Of a stretch of 19,695 nt of DNA, positions 1-6,892 are shown piece after piece. The stretch is from the NCBI GenBank assembly GCA_051011575.1, contig JBPCTR010000119.1, forward strand, positions 1-19,695. Direction: 5' to 3'. The notes under the pieces are model-generated. The model made no database searches. It saw only the letters and a list, made by a program, of their open reading frames with translations, and was not told the origin of the DNA. This DNA is from SHLQ01 sp051011575. GTDB lineage: Bacteria; Actinomycetota; Acidimicrobiia; Acidimicrobiales; SHLQ01. The position numbers and the translations under genes are program-made. How positions within the stretch are numbered: the first letter of the stretch is position 1; every line of letters starts with the position of its first letter.

Positions 1-1629
1 CGGACCAGCTGCTGGCCGCGGCTTCGGTGCCGCGAGCGCGCTCGCCGGGAACAGCGCACGCACGGTCGTACCCTTGCCCGGTTGCGTACTGATGTCGATT
101 CCGCCGTGGTGCACGCGCATGATGCCACCAACGGCCGCCATGCCCAGACCATGTCCCGCGAACTTCGTCGTGTACAGAGGATCAAATATGAGCGGCAGCA
201 TGGACGGGTCCATGCCGCATCCATTGTCGGTCACCTCGAACGACACGTACTCGCCGGGCTCCAGATCGTCACCGATCAGGAAGTGTTGGAGGTCTTCGGA
301 CGTGACCGTGCCCGCCGTCGTCGAGACCGAGATCCGTCCGGTGGTGTCGTGGAGCGCCTCCGACGCGTTGGTGAGGATGTTCAGCACGACCTGCCGGACC
401 TGGGTCACGTCGCCACTGATCGGAGGCAGGTTCTGGGCGAGATCAACTGCGATCGAGGCCTTCTTGGTGACCGACACCGCCAGAAGTTCGCTCATTTCTC
501 CGACGAGGCTGGAGAGATCAAAGTTGGTGATCGTGAACTGCCCCCCGCCCGAATAGGCGAGCAGCTGGTCACAGAGGTTGCTTGCCCGCTCGGTGGCGAC
601 ATCGATGTTGGCGAGATACTCCATCGCGGGTTCCTGCCCTGGCAGCAGGGTCGACGCCGCCAGATCGTTGTTGCCCATGACCGCCGCAAGGATGTTGTTG
701 AAGTCGTGAGCAATCCCCCCGGCGAGACTGCCGAGGCTCTCCAGCTTTTGTGCTCGTAGGGCCCGTTCACCGATCTCGTGTGGTGCGGCGAGCGCGTGGA
801 GGCTGCCGAGGTAGCCGACGACTCCACCGTCGTCGTCTCGGTCGGACTCGATGCGCAAGACCACGCCGTCGTCATCTTTCGGGGCCACGCCGGAGAGTCG
901 AGCCGAGGCGCCACCCTCGCGATCGCGGTCGTCCCACACGCGCTGGACATCACCCCAGCTCGCCGTTCGAGCATCGGATCGGTCGGTGATGTTGTGCCCG
1001 GCAGCGAGTCCGGTGAGTTCTGTGAGGAGTGGACTGGCGAACGTCACGCTGCCGGCGGGGTCGAGCGCCAGCAGGCCGAGGGTGGACCGTGCGCTCTGAG
1101 GATAGGTTGCTACGCCGTAGTACTCGACCGACCGTGCAGCCGCCGCCCGCTGTGCGTCCTGACGCAGCGAGTCGAGACGACTGACGACGAGGTCGGCGAG
1201 GATGCTGAGACAGCCCATCTGCATGTCATCGAGCTGTCGAGGCTTCTGATCGAGGACGCACAAGGTGCCGATCGCGTATCCATCGCGACTGCGGAGTGGG
1301 ATACCGGCATAGAACCGAACATGGGGGTCGCCGGTCACCAGCGGGTGTGTCGCGGCCACCTCGTCGAGGAGAAGGTCGGGGACCTGGCGAGGTTGGTTCG
1401 TCTCGACCGTGGTCACGCACATGCCGGGCTCGCGACCAAGCTCGGTGGCGTCCACGCCATGTGCCGCTTTGAGGAACAATCGGGATGCATCGACGAGGGA
1501 CACGCACGAGAGCGGCATGTCGAACACGCACGCCGAGAGTTCGGCGATCCGATCGAGCACAGGATCGGCAGGCGTGTCGAGCATCTCATACGCGCGCAAC
1601 GCCGCCAATCGGCGGTTCTCGTCCAACAT
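1..1629 (-). CDS. GAF/PAS sensor histidine kinase, C-terminus cut by window edge
   Basis: Cytoplasmic sensor kinase that would autophosphorylate on a His and pass phosphate to a receiver domain. The 543 codons in the window stay open to base 1, so the C-terminus, possibly a receiver domain, is missing. Residues about 15-150 form a GAF domain (VSLVDASR, GREPGMC, FYAGIPLRS, GTLCVLD) and about 170-285 a PAS-like region. The HisKA box is LAGGIAHDFNNIL with phospho-acceptor His308. The HATPase follows, with an N-box (LNILTNASEAL, Asn421), a G1 box (TDNGCGMD, Asp468) and a G2 box (GHGLGM, near 494). No membrane segment is visible, so the signal is probably a cytosolic ligand or redox state. The ATG at 1629 is preceded by GGGAAGG about 8 nt upstream, and the protein opens with a typical MLDENRRLAALRAYEMLDTP GAF leader. 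The 84-bp gap to the gene upstream makes co-transcription possible. The kinase call is certain; the ligand is unknown. Confidence 0.93.
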   Translation of the reverse strand, partial: MLDENRRLAALRAYEMLDTPADPVLDRIAELSACVFDMPLSCVSLVDASRLFLKAAHGVDATELGREPGMCVTTVETNQPRQVPDLLLDEVAATHPLVTGDPHVRFYAGIPLRSRDGYAIGTLCVLDQKPRQLDDMQMGCLSILADLVVSRLDSLRQDAQRAAAARSVEYYGVATYPQSARSTLGLLALDPAGSVTFASPLLTELTGLAAGHNITDRSDARTASWGDVQRVWDDRDREGGASARLSGVAPKDDDGVVLRIESDRDDDGGVVGYLGSLHALAAPHEIGERALRAQKLESLGSLAGGIAHDFNNILAAVMGNNDLAASTLLPGQEPAMEYLANIDVATERASNLCDQLLAYSGGGQFTITNFDLSSLVGEMSELLAVSVTKKASIAVDLAQNLPPISGDVTQVRQVVLNILTNASEALHDTTGRISVSTTAGTVTSEDLQHFLIGDDLEPGEYVSFEVTDNGCGMDPSMLPLIFDPLYTTKFAGHGLGMAAVGGIMRVHHGGIDISTQPGKGTTVRALFPASALAAPKPRPAAGP

Positions 1630-1713
1630 TCCCGCAGCCTTCCCTAGCTCAGATCAGACTGCCATAGTCCTCGCCCGTTCGCATTGCCGAGGCTCGGTGC
1701 AGGCCGACGTTTC

Positions 1714-2211
1714 TCAATCTGCGAAGAGCGACGGCGGGAAGCCGCCTTTACTCACCGGGCTCCACCGAGTCGGCTCGATCAGAATCAGGCATTTTCCCTG
1801 GTCATCCATGGCTTGCCGGTATTCGTCCCAGTCGTCGTGTTCTCCCGAGATCGAGCGGAAGTACTCAACGAGTCCGTCGGCCGCCTCCGGCATGTCGAGA
1901 ACCCGTGCTTCACCATCGATCTGGACCCAGGCGCTGTTGAACTCTTCGCCGAGCACGGCCACCGATACTTGTGGGTTCCTGCGTGCGTTCACCGCCTTGA
2001 TTCGTTCGGGGTAGGTCGCGATCGCGAGCGTGCCATCGGGGGTCATCCCGCCGGTGACGAGACTCATCTGCGGTCTGCCGTCGCGGCGGGTGGTCGCCAG
2101 CACCCACCGATGTTTGCCAGCAAGATGTCGGGACAAGTCCCTGCGATCGACCTGAACATCACTCGCCCTGTAGCTCGAGCGGGGGTCGTCCTTCGGGATT
2201 CGTTTCACCAT
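1714..2211 (-). CDS. PPOX-class (possibly F420-dependent) pyridoxamine-phosphate-oxidase-fold protein
   Basis: A 165-aa split-barrel flavin/deazaflavin-binding protein. Its core reads HRWVLATTRRDGRPQMS, then MTPDGTLAIATYPERIKAVNARRNPQVSV, then WVQIDGEARVLD. This is the usual order for the PPOX group that includes the Rv1155-like F420 enzymes of actinobacteria: substrate strand, strand followed by an R/K-rich turn, then a 'G.A.v' strand. Such proteins reduce small conjugated substrates or bind F420; the real substrate cannot be read from sequence. The length is normal for the family. The ATG at 2211 has no Shine-Dalgarno sequence, but a TAGTCT box ends 6 nt before it, which suggests a leaderless mRNA; a GTG one codon downstream would change little. 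The gene is divergent from the hydroxylase operon and lies upstream of the left-edge histidine kinase on the same strand. Confidence 0.85.
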   Translation of the reverse strand: MVKRIPKDDPRSSYRASDVQVDRRDLSRHLAGKHRWVLATTRRDGRPQMSLVTGGMTPDGTLAIATYPERIKAVNARRNPQVSVAVLGEEFNSAWVQIDGEARVLDMPEAADGLVEYFRSISGEHDDWDEYRQAMDDQGKCLILIEPTRWSPVSKGGFPPSLFAD

Positions 2212-2217
2212 GGACCG

Positions 2218-2223
2218 AGACTA
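2218..2223 (-). promoter_or_regulatory. Putative -10 box of a leaderless promoter (PPOX gene)
   Basis: Read on the minus strand, this is TAGTCT followed by 6 nt and then the ATG at 2211. A transcript from this -10 would start at or next to the start codon, which fits the lack of a Shine-Dalgarno sequence. No good -35 is visible. Confidence 0.45.
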
Positions 2224-2252
2224 GGGCTCGACCCTTGATGTCGGCATTTGCG

Positions 2253-2275
2253 TTCCCCAGATGACTTTGGGGGAA
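2253..2275. repeat. Inverted repeat in the divergent 2212-2317 region
   Basis: TTCCCC at 2253-2258 pairs with GGGGAA at 2270-2275, extendable to TTCCCCA / TGGGGGAA with one bulge, around an 11-nt centre. It sits between the divergent PPOX and hydroxylase genes and could be an operator or a leader hairpin. It overlaps an upstream in-frame ATG (2261), which is one reason to prefer the hydroxylase start at 2318. Confidence 0.35.
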
Positions 2276-2317
2276 AGTCCGGATGCACCGCACCCGAACC
2301 CCCTTCAGGCTCAAGAC

Positions 2318-3196
2318 ATGGAGATCCCAACGTCGATCGCCGGCGTGCCGTTCAACGCCTTCCTCGTCGTCGTAGCTGCGCTCGCAATCGTCGCCGAGGT
2401 CATGTGCCTGCGCCTGTGGCGCCGCCGTGTCGACCTCAACGACACTGCCGAATCGATGGGGATCGGGCTGTTGTGGGTCGGATTCCGATTGGTCATCGCC
2501 AAGGGACTCGCCTTCGGGGTGTGGGTGTGGACCTGGCAAAATCTGGCGATCTTCGAGATCGATCTTGGCGACCCGCTCGCCTGGATCGGGTACTGGCTTC
2601 TGGGCGACCTCATCTACTACTGGACCCACCGCCTGGAGCACCGTGTGCGAGCGCTTTGGTGCAGTCATCTCGTGCACCACACGTCTGAGGAGTTCAACCT
2701 GGCCACAGCGGTGCGCCAACCGTGGACCGAGGCCTTCTACAAACCAGCGATTGCCCTGTGGGCGCCGCTTCTCGGATTCCACCCGGCGATGTACGTGTTC
2801 GTCGGCACGATCTCGCTCGCAGTTGGCCAGTGGCAGCACCTGGGCTGGTTTCCGCGGGTATGGGTGCTCGACATGTTCGTGATGAGCCCCTCCAACCATC
2901 GAGTCCACCATGCCCGCAACCGTGAATACCTCGATCGGAACTTCGGTGGTTCGCTCGTCGTGTGGGACAAAGTGTTCGGCACCTACGCCGCCGAAACAAA
3001 AACACCCGAGTACGGAGTCCTTCACTACGACCCGCCGGTCTCCATCTGGGCGAAATCGCTCGGCGGTTTCCCACAGCTCTTTGCCGACATGCGACGAGGG
3101 AGCCTCGCACGTGCCGCGCGGTTGGCCCTGGGCCGGCCGGCATCATGCGGTTCGGCCCCGGCTCGGCGCGTCACGGTGGCAGACTCGGCGCCATGA
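2318..3196 (+). CDS. Membrane fatty-acid hydroxylase / sterol desaturase superfamily protein
   Basis: A 292-aa integral-membrane di-iron oxygenase homologue (PF04116 type). The histidine clusters that bind the two irons are all present: HRLEH (His104, His108), HLVHH (117, 120, 121) and HRVHH (194, 197, 198), plus a WQHLG histidine near 174. Hydrophobic segments lie at about 12-31, 48-72, 85-100 and 140-170. Family members hydroxylate or desaturate lipids using O2; sterol desaturases, sphingoid C4-hydroxylases and alkylglycerol monooxygenase belong here. The substrate of this one is unknown. The ATG at 2318 is preferred over an in-frame ATG at 2261, which has no ribosome site and falls inside an inverted repeat; an AGG lies 8 nt before 2318. 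Its stop overlaps the next start (ATGA, 3193-3196), so it is translationally coupled to the PLP-enzyme gene. The last 25 or so residues are low in complexity and probably cytosolic. Confidence 0.9.
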   Translation: MEIPTSIAGVPFNAFLVVVAALAIVAEVMCLRLWRRRVDLNDTAESMGIGLLWVGFRLVIAKGLAFGVWVWTWQNLAIFEIDLGDPLAWIGYWLLGDLIYYWTHRLEHRVRALWCSHLVHHTSEEFNLATAVRQPWTEAFYKPAIALWAPLLGFHPAMYVFVGTISLAVGQWQHLGWFPRVWVLDMFVMSPSNHRVHHARNREYLDRNFGGSLVVWDKVFGTYAAETKTPEYGVLHYDPPVSIWAKSLGGFPQLFADMRRGSLARAARLALGRPASCGSAPARRVTVADSAP

Positions 3197-4464
3197 CCGA
3201 ACTACTCGACCGCCACCGTCGGGTGATGGGCCACGACGCTCCGCTCTTCTACGACGAACCCGTCGAACTCGTGCGAGGCGAAGGGGTGTGGCTGCACACC
3301 GCCGATGGAAGCCGCGTGCTCGACCTCTACAACAACGTTCCATGTGTGGGTCACGCAAATCCGAGGGTGGCGCAGGCGATCGCGGAACAGGCAGCGACGC
3401 TCAATGTGCACAGTCGGTACCTGCACGCCAACGTGGTCGACTACGTCGAACGTCTGGTCGGGCTGCACCACGACGGCATCGAGTCGGCCGTCCTCACCTG
3501 CACCGGGAGTGAAGCCACGGAGACGGCACTTGCGATGGCCCGCACCGTCACGGGAAACCATGGCCTCATCTGCACCGACGCCACCTATCACGGCAACACC
3601 TCTCTGGTGTCGAAGCTGAGCGACCTGCCGGTGGGCATCGACCGCGATGGCGTGCGGTCGATCTCGACCCCACAGAGCTTCCGTCCACTCGAACACGGCC
3701 GCACCGAACAAGAACTGTGCGAGCTTCACCTCGACGAGCTTGCACGCACGATCGAGTCGTTGCAGGTCGATGGCCTGGGTGTGGCCGCGATGATCGTGTG
3801 CTCGATCCTCGCCAACGAAGGCCTCCCAACCCCGCCCGGCAAGTGGTTCCGTCACGCAGCCGAGATGGTGCGAGCCGCGGGTGGTGTCGTCATCGCCGAC
3901 GAGGTGCAGGCAGGTTTTGCTCGCAGCGGCCACTGGTGGGGTTACGAGACCACGGGGTTCACACCCGACATCGTGTGTATGGGAAAACCCATGGGTAACG
4001 GGTTTCCGATCTCGGCGGTTGCCGCGAGCAACGATCACGTCACGTCATTCCGGCAGGAACATCGGTACTTCAACACCTTCGCGGCCAGTCCCCTCCAGGC
4101 CGCGGCCGGGATGGCGGTTCTCGACGAGATCACCGACCGAGACCTGGTGGCGGGCGTCGCTGACGTGGGCGCCCACCTGAAGGCCGAACTCGAGCGGATG
4201 CAACCCGCCCACACTGAGATGGGCGACGTCCGCGGACATGGCTTGTTTCTGGGAATCGACTGGGTCAATCCGGGTACGACCGAGCCGGACCTGGCGGGCG
4301 CGGCCGCGATGGTCGAAGCACTCAAGGCGCGGGGCATGCTTTTGGGAGCGGCAGGTCAGCACGGAAACGTGTTGAAAATCCGCCCACCGCTGGTGTTCGG
4401 GCGAGAGCACGCCGATCTGTTCGTCGCGGCCTTCGCCGAAGCGGCGGCCGATGCCCACGCCTGA
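3193..4464 (+). CDS. Class III PLP-dependent aminotransferase / phospho-lyase family enzyme
   Basis: A 423-aa fold-type I PLP enzyme. Landmarks are CTGSEATE (105-110, phosphate-binding loop), IADEVQAGFARSG (Asp236, pairs with the pyridine nitrogen) and CMGKPMGNGFP with Lys265 as the internal aldimine lysine. The GKPMGNG block and the overall pattern are characteristic of the AGXT2L group, whose animal members are ethanolamine-phosphate phospho-lyase and 5-phosphohydroxylysine phospho-lyase. These are lyases, not transaminases. The ATG at 3193 overlaps the hydroxylase stop by 4 nt; the open frame extends upstream to 2962, but that part lies wholly inside the hydroxylase gene. The 3' end overlaps the kinase gene by 14 nt. 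With an APH-type kinase downstream, the likely role is removal of phosphate and ammonia from a phosphorylated amino alcohol to give an aldehyde. A true omega-aminotransferase remains possible. Confidence 0.88.
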   Translation: MTELLDRHRRVMGHDAPLFYDEPVELVRGEGVWLHTADGSRVLDLYNNVPCVGHANPRVAQAIAEQAATLNVHSRYLHANVVDYVERLVGLHHDGIESAVLTCTGSEATETALAMARTVTGNHGLICTDATYHGNTSLVSKLSDLPVGIDRDGVRSISTPQSFRPLEHGRTEQELCELHLDELARTIESLQVDGLGVAAMIVCSILANEGLPTPPGKWFRHAAEMVRAAGGVVIADEVQAGFARSGHWWGYETTGFTPDIVCMGKPMGNGFPISAVAASNDHVTSFRQEHRYFNTFAASPLQAAAGMAVLDEITDRDLVAGVADVGAHLKAELERMQPAHTEMGDVRGHGLFLGIDWVNPGTTEPDLAGAAAMVEALKARGMLLGAAGQHGNVLKIRPPLVFGREHADLFVAAFAEAAADAHA

Positions 4465-5428
4465 CCAGTTCATCGCTGCCGCCTGGGAGGCGGCGCCCGC
4501 CTTCGGGCTCACACCAGAGACGGTGGAGATCCTGTCGGTGAGCGAGAACGTGGTGTGCAAAGTGACCCAACCGGGAGGTGCACGGGTCGTGATGCGCCTG
4601 CACCGTCCCGGCTACAACACACTCGACGAGCTCAACAACGAGGTGCATTGGGTCCGGGCCCTCGGCGCGGCGGGTATTCCCGTGCCGACGGCGGTCCCCA
4701 CGCTCGACGGCGCGTTCTACACCGCGGTCGCGACGGGAGGCGAGGACCGGCATGTGGGAGTGGTCGAATGGGTCGAGGGTCAACCCGTTCGAAGTTCGCC
4801 GAGGGCGGCGGTGGAACTTGCGGTCGTGGACGACTACCGACGCATCGGCGCGCTCGCCGCGCAGATCCGCGCCCAGTCATGGGCGTGGACGCCGCCCCCG
4901 GGCTTTACCCGCCGCCGATGGGACGCCGATGGTCTCGCAGGTGAGCAGCCGCTGTGGGGTCGCTTCTGGGAGGTCGATGCCCTCACCGCCACCCAGCAGA
5001 CCGTGGTCGCAGACGCTCGCCATGAGCTGCTCGATGAGCTCCGTTCACTTTCGACCGAGGACGACCGCTTCGGTCTCATTCACGCCGACCTCCATCTCGG
5101 AAATCTCATGGCCGATGGCGAGCACCTAACGATCATCGACTTCGACGATGCCGGCCACGGCTGGTTCGCCTACGAGGTCGCCGTCGCGCTCCATGAAGTG
5201 AGCGACGAGCCGTGGTTCGACGACTGCCGGACGGCGATGATCGACGGATACCGCGCGATCCATCCACTCGACGCCGTCGACGAGGCCCTCATCGAGACGT
5301 TTCTCGTGGTGCGCAGCTTCATGGTCCTGGCGTGGCTCGACGCCCGCCCCGAGGTCTCGAATCACGAGCAACTCGACGACTTGGCCGCTGATGCGGTGGC
5401 CGCCGCCGAGCGCTATCTCTCCCGCTGA
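4451..5428 (+). CDS. APH-family small-molecule kinase, probable amino-alcohol kinase
   Basis: A 325-aa protein with the aminoglycoside-phosphotransferase/choline-kinase fold. The N-lobe includes a nucleotide-binding region (NVVCKVTQPGGARVVMRLHRPG, about 33-54). The catalytic loop is IHADLHLGN (Asp213, Asn218) and the metal-binding segment IIDFDDAG (Asp230, Asp232). The C-terminal helical part is complete. This fold covers antibiotic kinases, homoserine kinase II, choline/ethanolamine kinases and hydroxylysine kinase. Neighbourhood argues against resistance: the gene overlaps the phospho-lyase-like gene by 14 nt, so both are made together. In animals the hydroxylysine kinase (an APH-fold protein) feeds exactly such a PLP phospho-lyase. 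I infer it phosphorylates an amino alcohol such as hydroxylysine, ethanolamine or a related compound. The start ATG at 4451 has only a weak GAAG-type ribosome site, consistent with coupling. Its 3' end overlaps the converging gene by 16 bp. Confidence 0.87.
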   Translation: MPTPDQFIAAAWEAAPAFGLTPETVEILSVSENVVCKVTQPGGARVVMRLHRPGYNTLDELNNEVHWVRALGAAGIPVPTAVPTLDGAFYTAVATGGEDRHVGVVEWVEGQPVRSSPRAAVELAVVDDYRRIGALAAQIRAQSWAWTPPPGFTRRRWDADGLAGEQPLWGRFWEVDALTATQQTVVADARHELLDELRSLSTEDDRFGLIHADLHLGNLMADGEHLTIIDFDDAGHGWFAYEVAVALHEVSDEPWFDDCRTAMIDGYRAIHPLDAVDEALIETFLVVRSFMVLAWLDARPEVSNHEQLDDLAADAVAAAERYLSR

Positions 5429-5919
5429 CCCGGCGGGTCTGCGAGCAGGGCCTCGATGTTGACGACGACGTCCTTCATCAATCGCTGGTGGCCGCCACTG
5501 AAGAACAACCATCGGCGAAGGCTCCGTCCTGACCCGTGCAATGGTCGGCCCACGATCTCGAGCGCGGCGGGCGTGTTGATCTCCTCGCGCAGGAGCGCCC
5601 CGTCCGAGTCGTCCTCGAGGAACCACACGAACTGTCCCGCGAGGTATGGATTTCGCCGCGCCGGCTGCGTGAAGTCGAGGACGACCGACAGTCCGTTGTC
5701 GGCGGCCTGTTGGGTCATCTCGACATCGAAACAAAGCAGCGGGATCGGGGCCGGCTCGAAGCCGATGGCACGGCGCACGTTGCCCTCTGTGCTCGTGGAC
5801 TTCGTCGTGCGGTTCCCGAAGATGCTCGCAGAGCCGACCATGGGCGCCGTTGCGAGGACTTCGGCCAGTCGATCTGACGTGACACCGCCGAATCGAAACG
5901 TCTGCGCAAGTTCTCTCAT
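5413..5919 (-). CDS. Conserved-looking protein of unknown function, HxlR-divergent
   Basis: A 168-aa soluble protein that I do not recognise. It has no signal peptide or membrane helix. An aromatic-rich central strand region (NPYLAGQFVWFLEDD, then GALLREEINTPAALEI) is followed by a C-terminal amphipathic helix (QRLMKDVVVNIEALL). That order resembles an SRPBCC/START-like fold, but this is a guess. The ATG at 5919 is chosen because AAGGA sits 7 nt upstream; the GTG at 5934 has no such site. The gene faces an HxlR regulator across 92 bp with paired direct repeats and a good promoter (TTGCGT-17-TATGTT), so it is probably the regulator's target. It converges on, and overlaps by 16 bp, the kinase gene. 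Confidence 0.7.
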   Translation of the reverse strand: MRELAQTFRFGGVTSDRLAEVLATAPMVGSASIFGNRTTKSTSTEGNVRRAIGFEPAPIPLLCFDVEMTQQAADNGLSVVLDFTQPARRNPYLAGQFVWFLEDDSDGALLREEINTPAALEIVGRPLHGSGRSLRRWLFFSGGHQRLMKDVVVNIEALLADPPGQRER

Positions 5920-5938
5920 CGCGACATCCTTCACTCAT

Positions 5939-5996
5939 GCTGAGTATCTTCACTGAACCCAGAACATAGTGAGCTGAGTCTCTTGACGCAACCCAG
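5939..5996. repeat. Paired 24-bp direct repeats, probable HxlR operators
   Basis: Two copies, at 5939-5962 and 5973-5996, agree at 20 of 24 positions. Both start GCTGAGT and end AACCCAG, with mismatches at positions 8, 13, 16 and 17. Their starts are 34 bp apart, a little over three helical turns. HxlR of Bacillus is known to bind a pair of roughly 25-bp direct-repeat regions, so these fit the encoded regulator. Copy 2 covers the -35 of the minus-strand promoter and abuts the -10 of the hxlR-type gene. Copy 1 covers the predicted minus-strand transcription start. Confidence 0.7.
5963..5991 (-). promoter_or_regulatory. Putative promoter of the 5413-5919 gene
   Basis: On the minus strand, TTGCGT (5991-5986) and TATGTT (5968-5963) are separated by exactly 17 bp. 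The predicted start near 5956 gives a leader of about 37 nt containing the AAGGA ribosome site. The elements overlap both direct repeats. Confidence 0.5.
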
Positions 5997-5997
5997 T

Positions 5998-6003
5998 TAC
6001 ACT
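5998..6003 (+). promoter_or_regulatory. Putative -10 box of the HxlR-family gene
   Basis: TACACT lies 8 nt before the ATG at 6012, so transcription would begin at or just before the start codon (leaderless or nearly so). It directly follows direct-repeat copy 2, an arrangement that allows self-regulation. Confidence 0.45.
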
Positions 6004-6011
6004 CGACTCGT

Positions 6012-6524
6012 ATGTCACAACGCACCGACTTCTCGACCATGGCCTGCTCCATCGCTCGGGCTTGGTCGATCGTCGGCGAACCGTGGACGCCCCTCATCCT
6101 TCGCGATCTGACCCTCGGATTCTCCCGATTCGATGATCTGCAGGTCGACCTGGGAATCGCTCGGAGCACGCTCACCGACCGCCTACGAACACTCGAGGGA
6201 GCGGGCGTCGTCGCCAGGAAGACGTATCGGTCGGCCAACCGAACCCGGTACGAGTACGTGCTGACCGACATGGGTAGGGAGCTGCTCCCGATCGTCGTGG
6301 CGATCACCCAGTGGGGCGATCGGTGGCTCGACGACGGTGGCGGGGCGCCGATCACTTTTACCCACGACTGTGGATCGGTGCTCCAAGCCGACATCGTGTG
6401 CAAGGAGTGCGGGGAATCGATCGGGGCCGACAGGGTGCAGGCGCTTGCGGGCCCCGGCGCACGAATCGGCCCGGGGAGCAATTTGTCCGACCTGCTTCCA
6501 CGTGGGACGGACGGCGCCGAGTAG
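6012..6524 (+). CDS. HxlR-family (DUF24) winged-helix transcriptional regulator
   Basis: A 170-aa cytoplasmic DNA-binding protein. The HxlR signature runs from CSIARAWSIVGEPWTPLILRDL (residues 12-33) through RFDDLQVDLGIARSTLTDRLRTLEGAGVV (the recognition helix area, about 39-67) to the wing RYEYVLTDMGRELLPIV (79-95). Cys12 is at the position used for thiol sensing in some HxlR/HypR proteins. About 45 extra C-terminal residues carry His118, Cys120, Cys130 and Cys133 (HDCG...CKECG), a possible zinc-ribbon tail often seen in actinobacterial members. No convincing Shine-Dalgarno precedes the ATG at 6012; a TACACT box does. The likely target is the divergent 5413-5919 gene, through the 24-bp repeats between them. 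The inducer (aldehyde, thiol-reactive or oxidant stress would be usual) is not readable. Confidence 0.92.
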   Translation: MSQRTDFSTMACSIARAWSIVGEPWTPLILRDLTLGFSRFDDLQVDLGIARSTLTDRLRTLEGAGVVARKTYRSANRTRYEYVLTDMGRELLPIVVAITQWGDRWLDDGGGAPITFTHDCGSVLQADIVCKECGESIGADRVQALAGPGARIGPGSNLSDLLPRGTDGAE

Positions 6525-6545
6525 CGGTGCAAGAATGGAGTCATC

Positions 6546-6788
6546 ATGCGCGTCGCCCTGAGCACGCTCCCCTTGTTGCTCGTACCCCTGGTCGCGATGC
6601 AGTTCACCGACGAAGTCGAGTGGACGCTGGGTGACTTCATCGTCGGCGGTGCTCTCCTGTTCAGCGCCGGGTCGGCGTACGCCCTGCTCTCACGGGAGCG
6701 AGGTCCGGGGTACCGAGCAGCCGTCGGTTTGGCGGTCGCCGCGGCGCTGCTCGCGGTGTGGGCGACCCTCGCGGTGGGACTTCCGTAA
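6546..6788 (+). CDS. Small three-helix membrane protein
   Basis: An 80-aa protein with three hydrophobic segments at about 2-18, 31-48 and 56-78, joined by a short acidic loop (TDEVEW, 21-26) and a basic loop (SRERGPGYRA, 49-58). GGAG lies 6 nt before the ATG at 6546. It starts 21 bp after the HxlR-type gene on the same strand and may share its transcript. Function unknown; small proteins of this layout are common in actinobacterial genomes and are usually called hypothetical membrane proteins. Confidence 0.7.
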   Translation: MRVALSTLPLLLVPLVAMQFTDEVEWTLGDFIVGGALLFSAGSAYALLSRERGPGYRAAVGLAVAAALLAVWATLAVGLP

Positions 6789-6892
6789 CGCGAGGGCGCC
6801 TCGATCTTTCCCCGACGCCTGCCTCGAATCGGTCTTCGATCGCCTTCACGACCGTGCGAAAGCTACTCTCGCGTCGACGAGCGGAGGACAGA

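Noticed and set aside
778..1647. 289-aa plus-strand open frame opposite the left-edge kinase
   Set aside because: The opposite strand has clear GAF, HisKA and HATPase motifs; this frame shows none and is His/Arg-rich shadow sequence.
2159..3025. 288-aa minus-strand open frame over the hydroxylase
   Set aside because: The plus strand carries all iron-binding His clusters and membrane helices; the antisense frame has no recognisable features.
2962..3192. 77-residue N-terminal extension of the PLP enzyme
   Set aside because: It lies entirely in the hydroxylase gene, and the ATGA overlap at 3193 gives the normal family N-terminus.
4451..5428. Aminoglycoside resistance gene
   Set aside because: The APH fold is shared with metabolic kinases, and translational coupling to a PLP phospho-lyase-like gene points to metabolism.
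5126..6640. 504-aa minus-strand open frame
   Set aside because: It runs across the kinase, the 5413-5919 gene and the HxlR gene, has no domain features and is low-complexity Arg/Ser/Gly-rich, as expected of a high-GC shadow frame.
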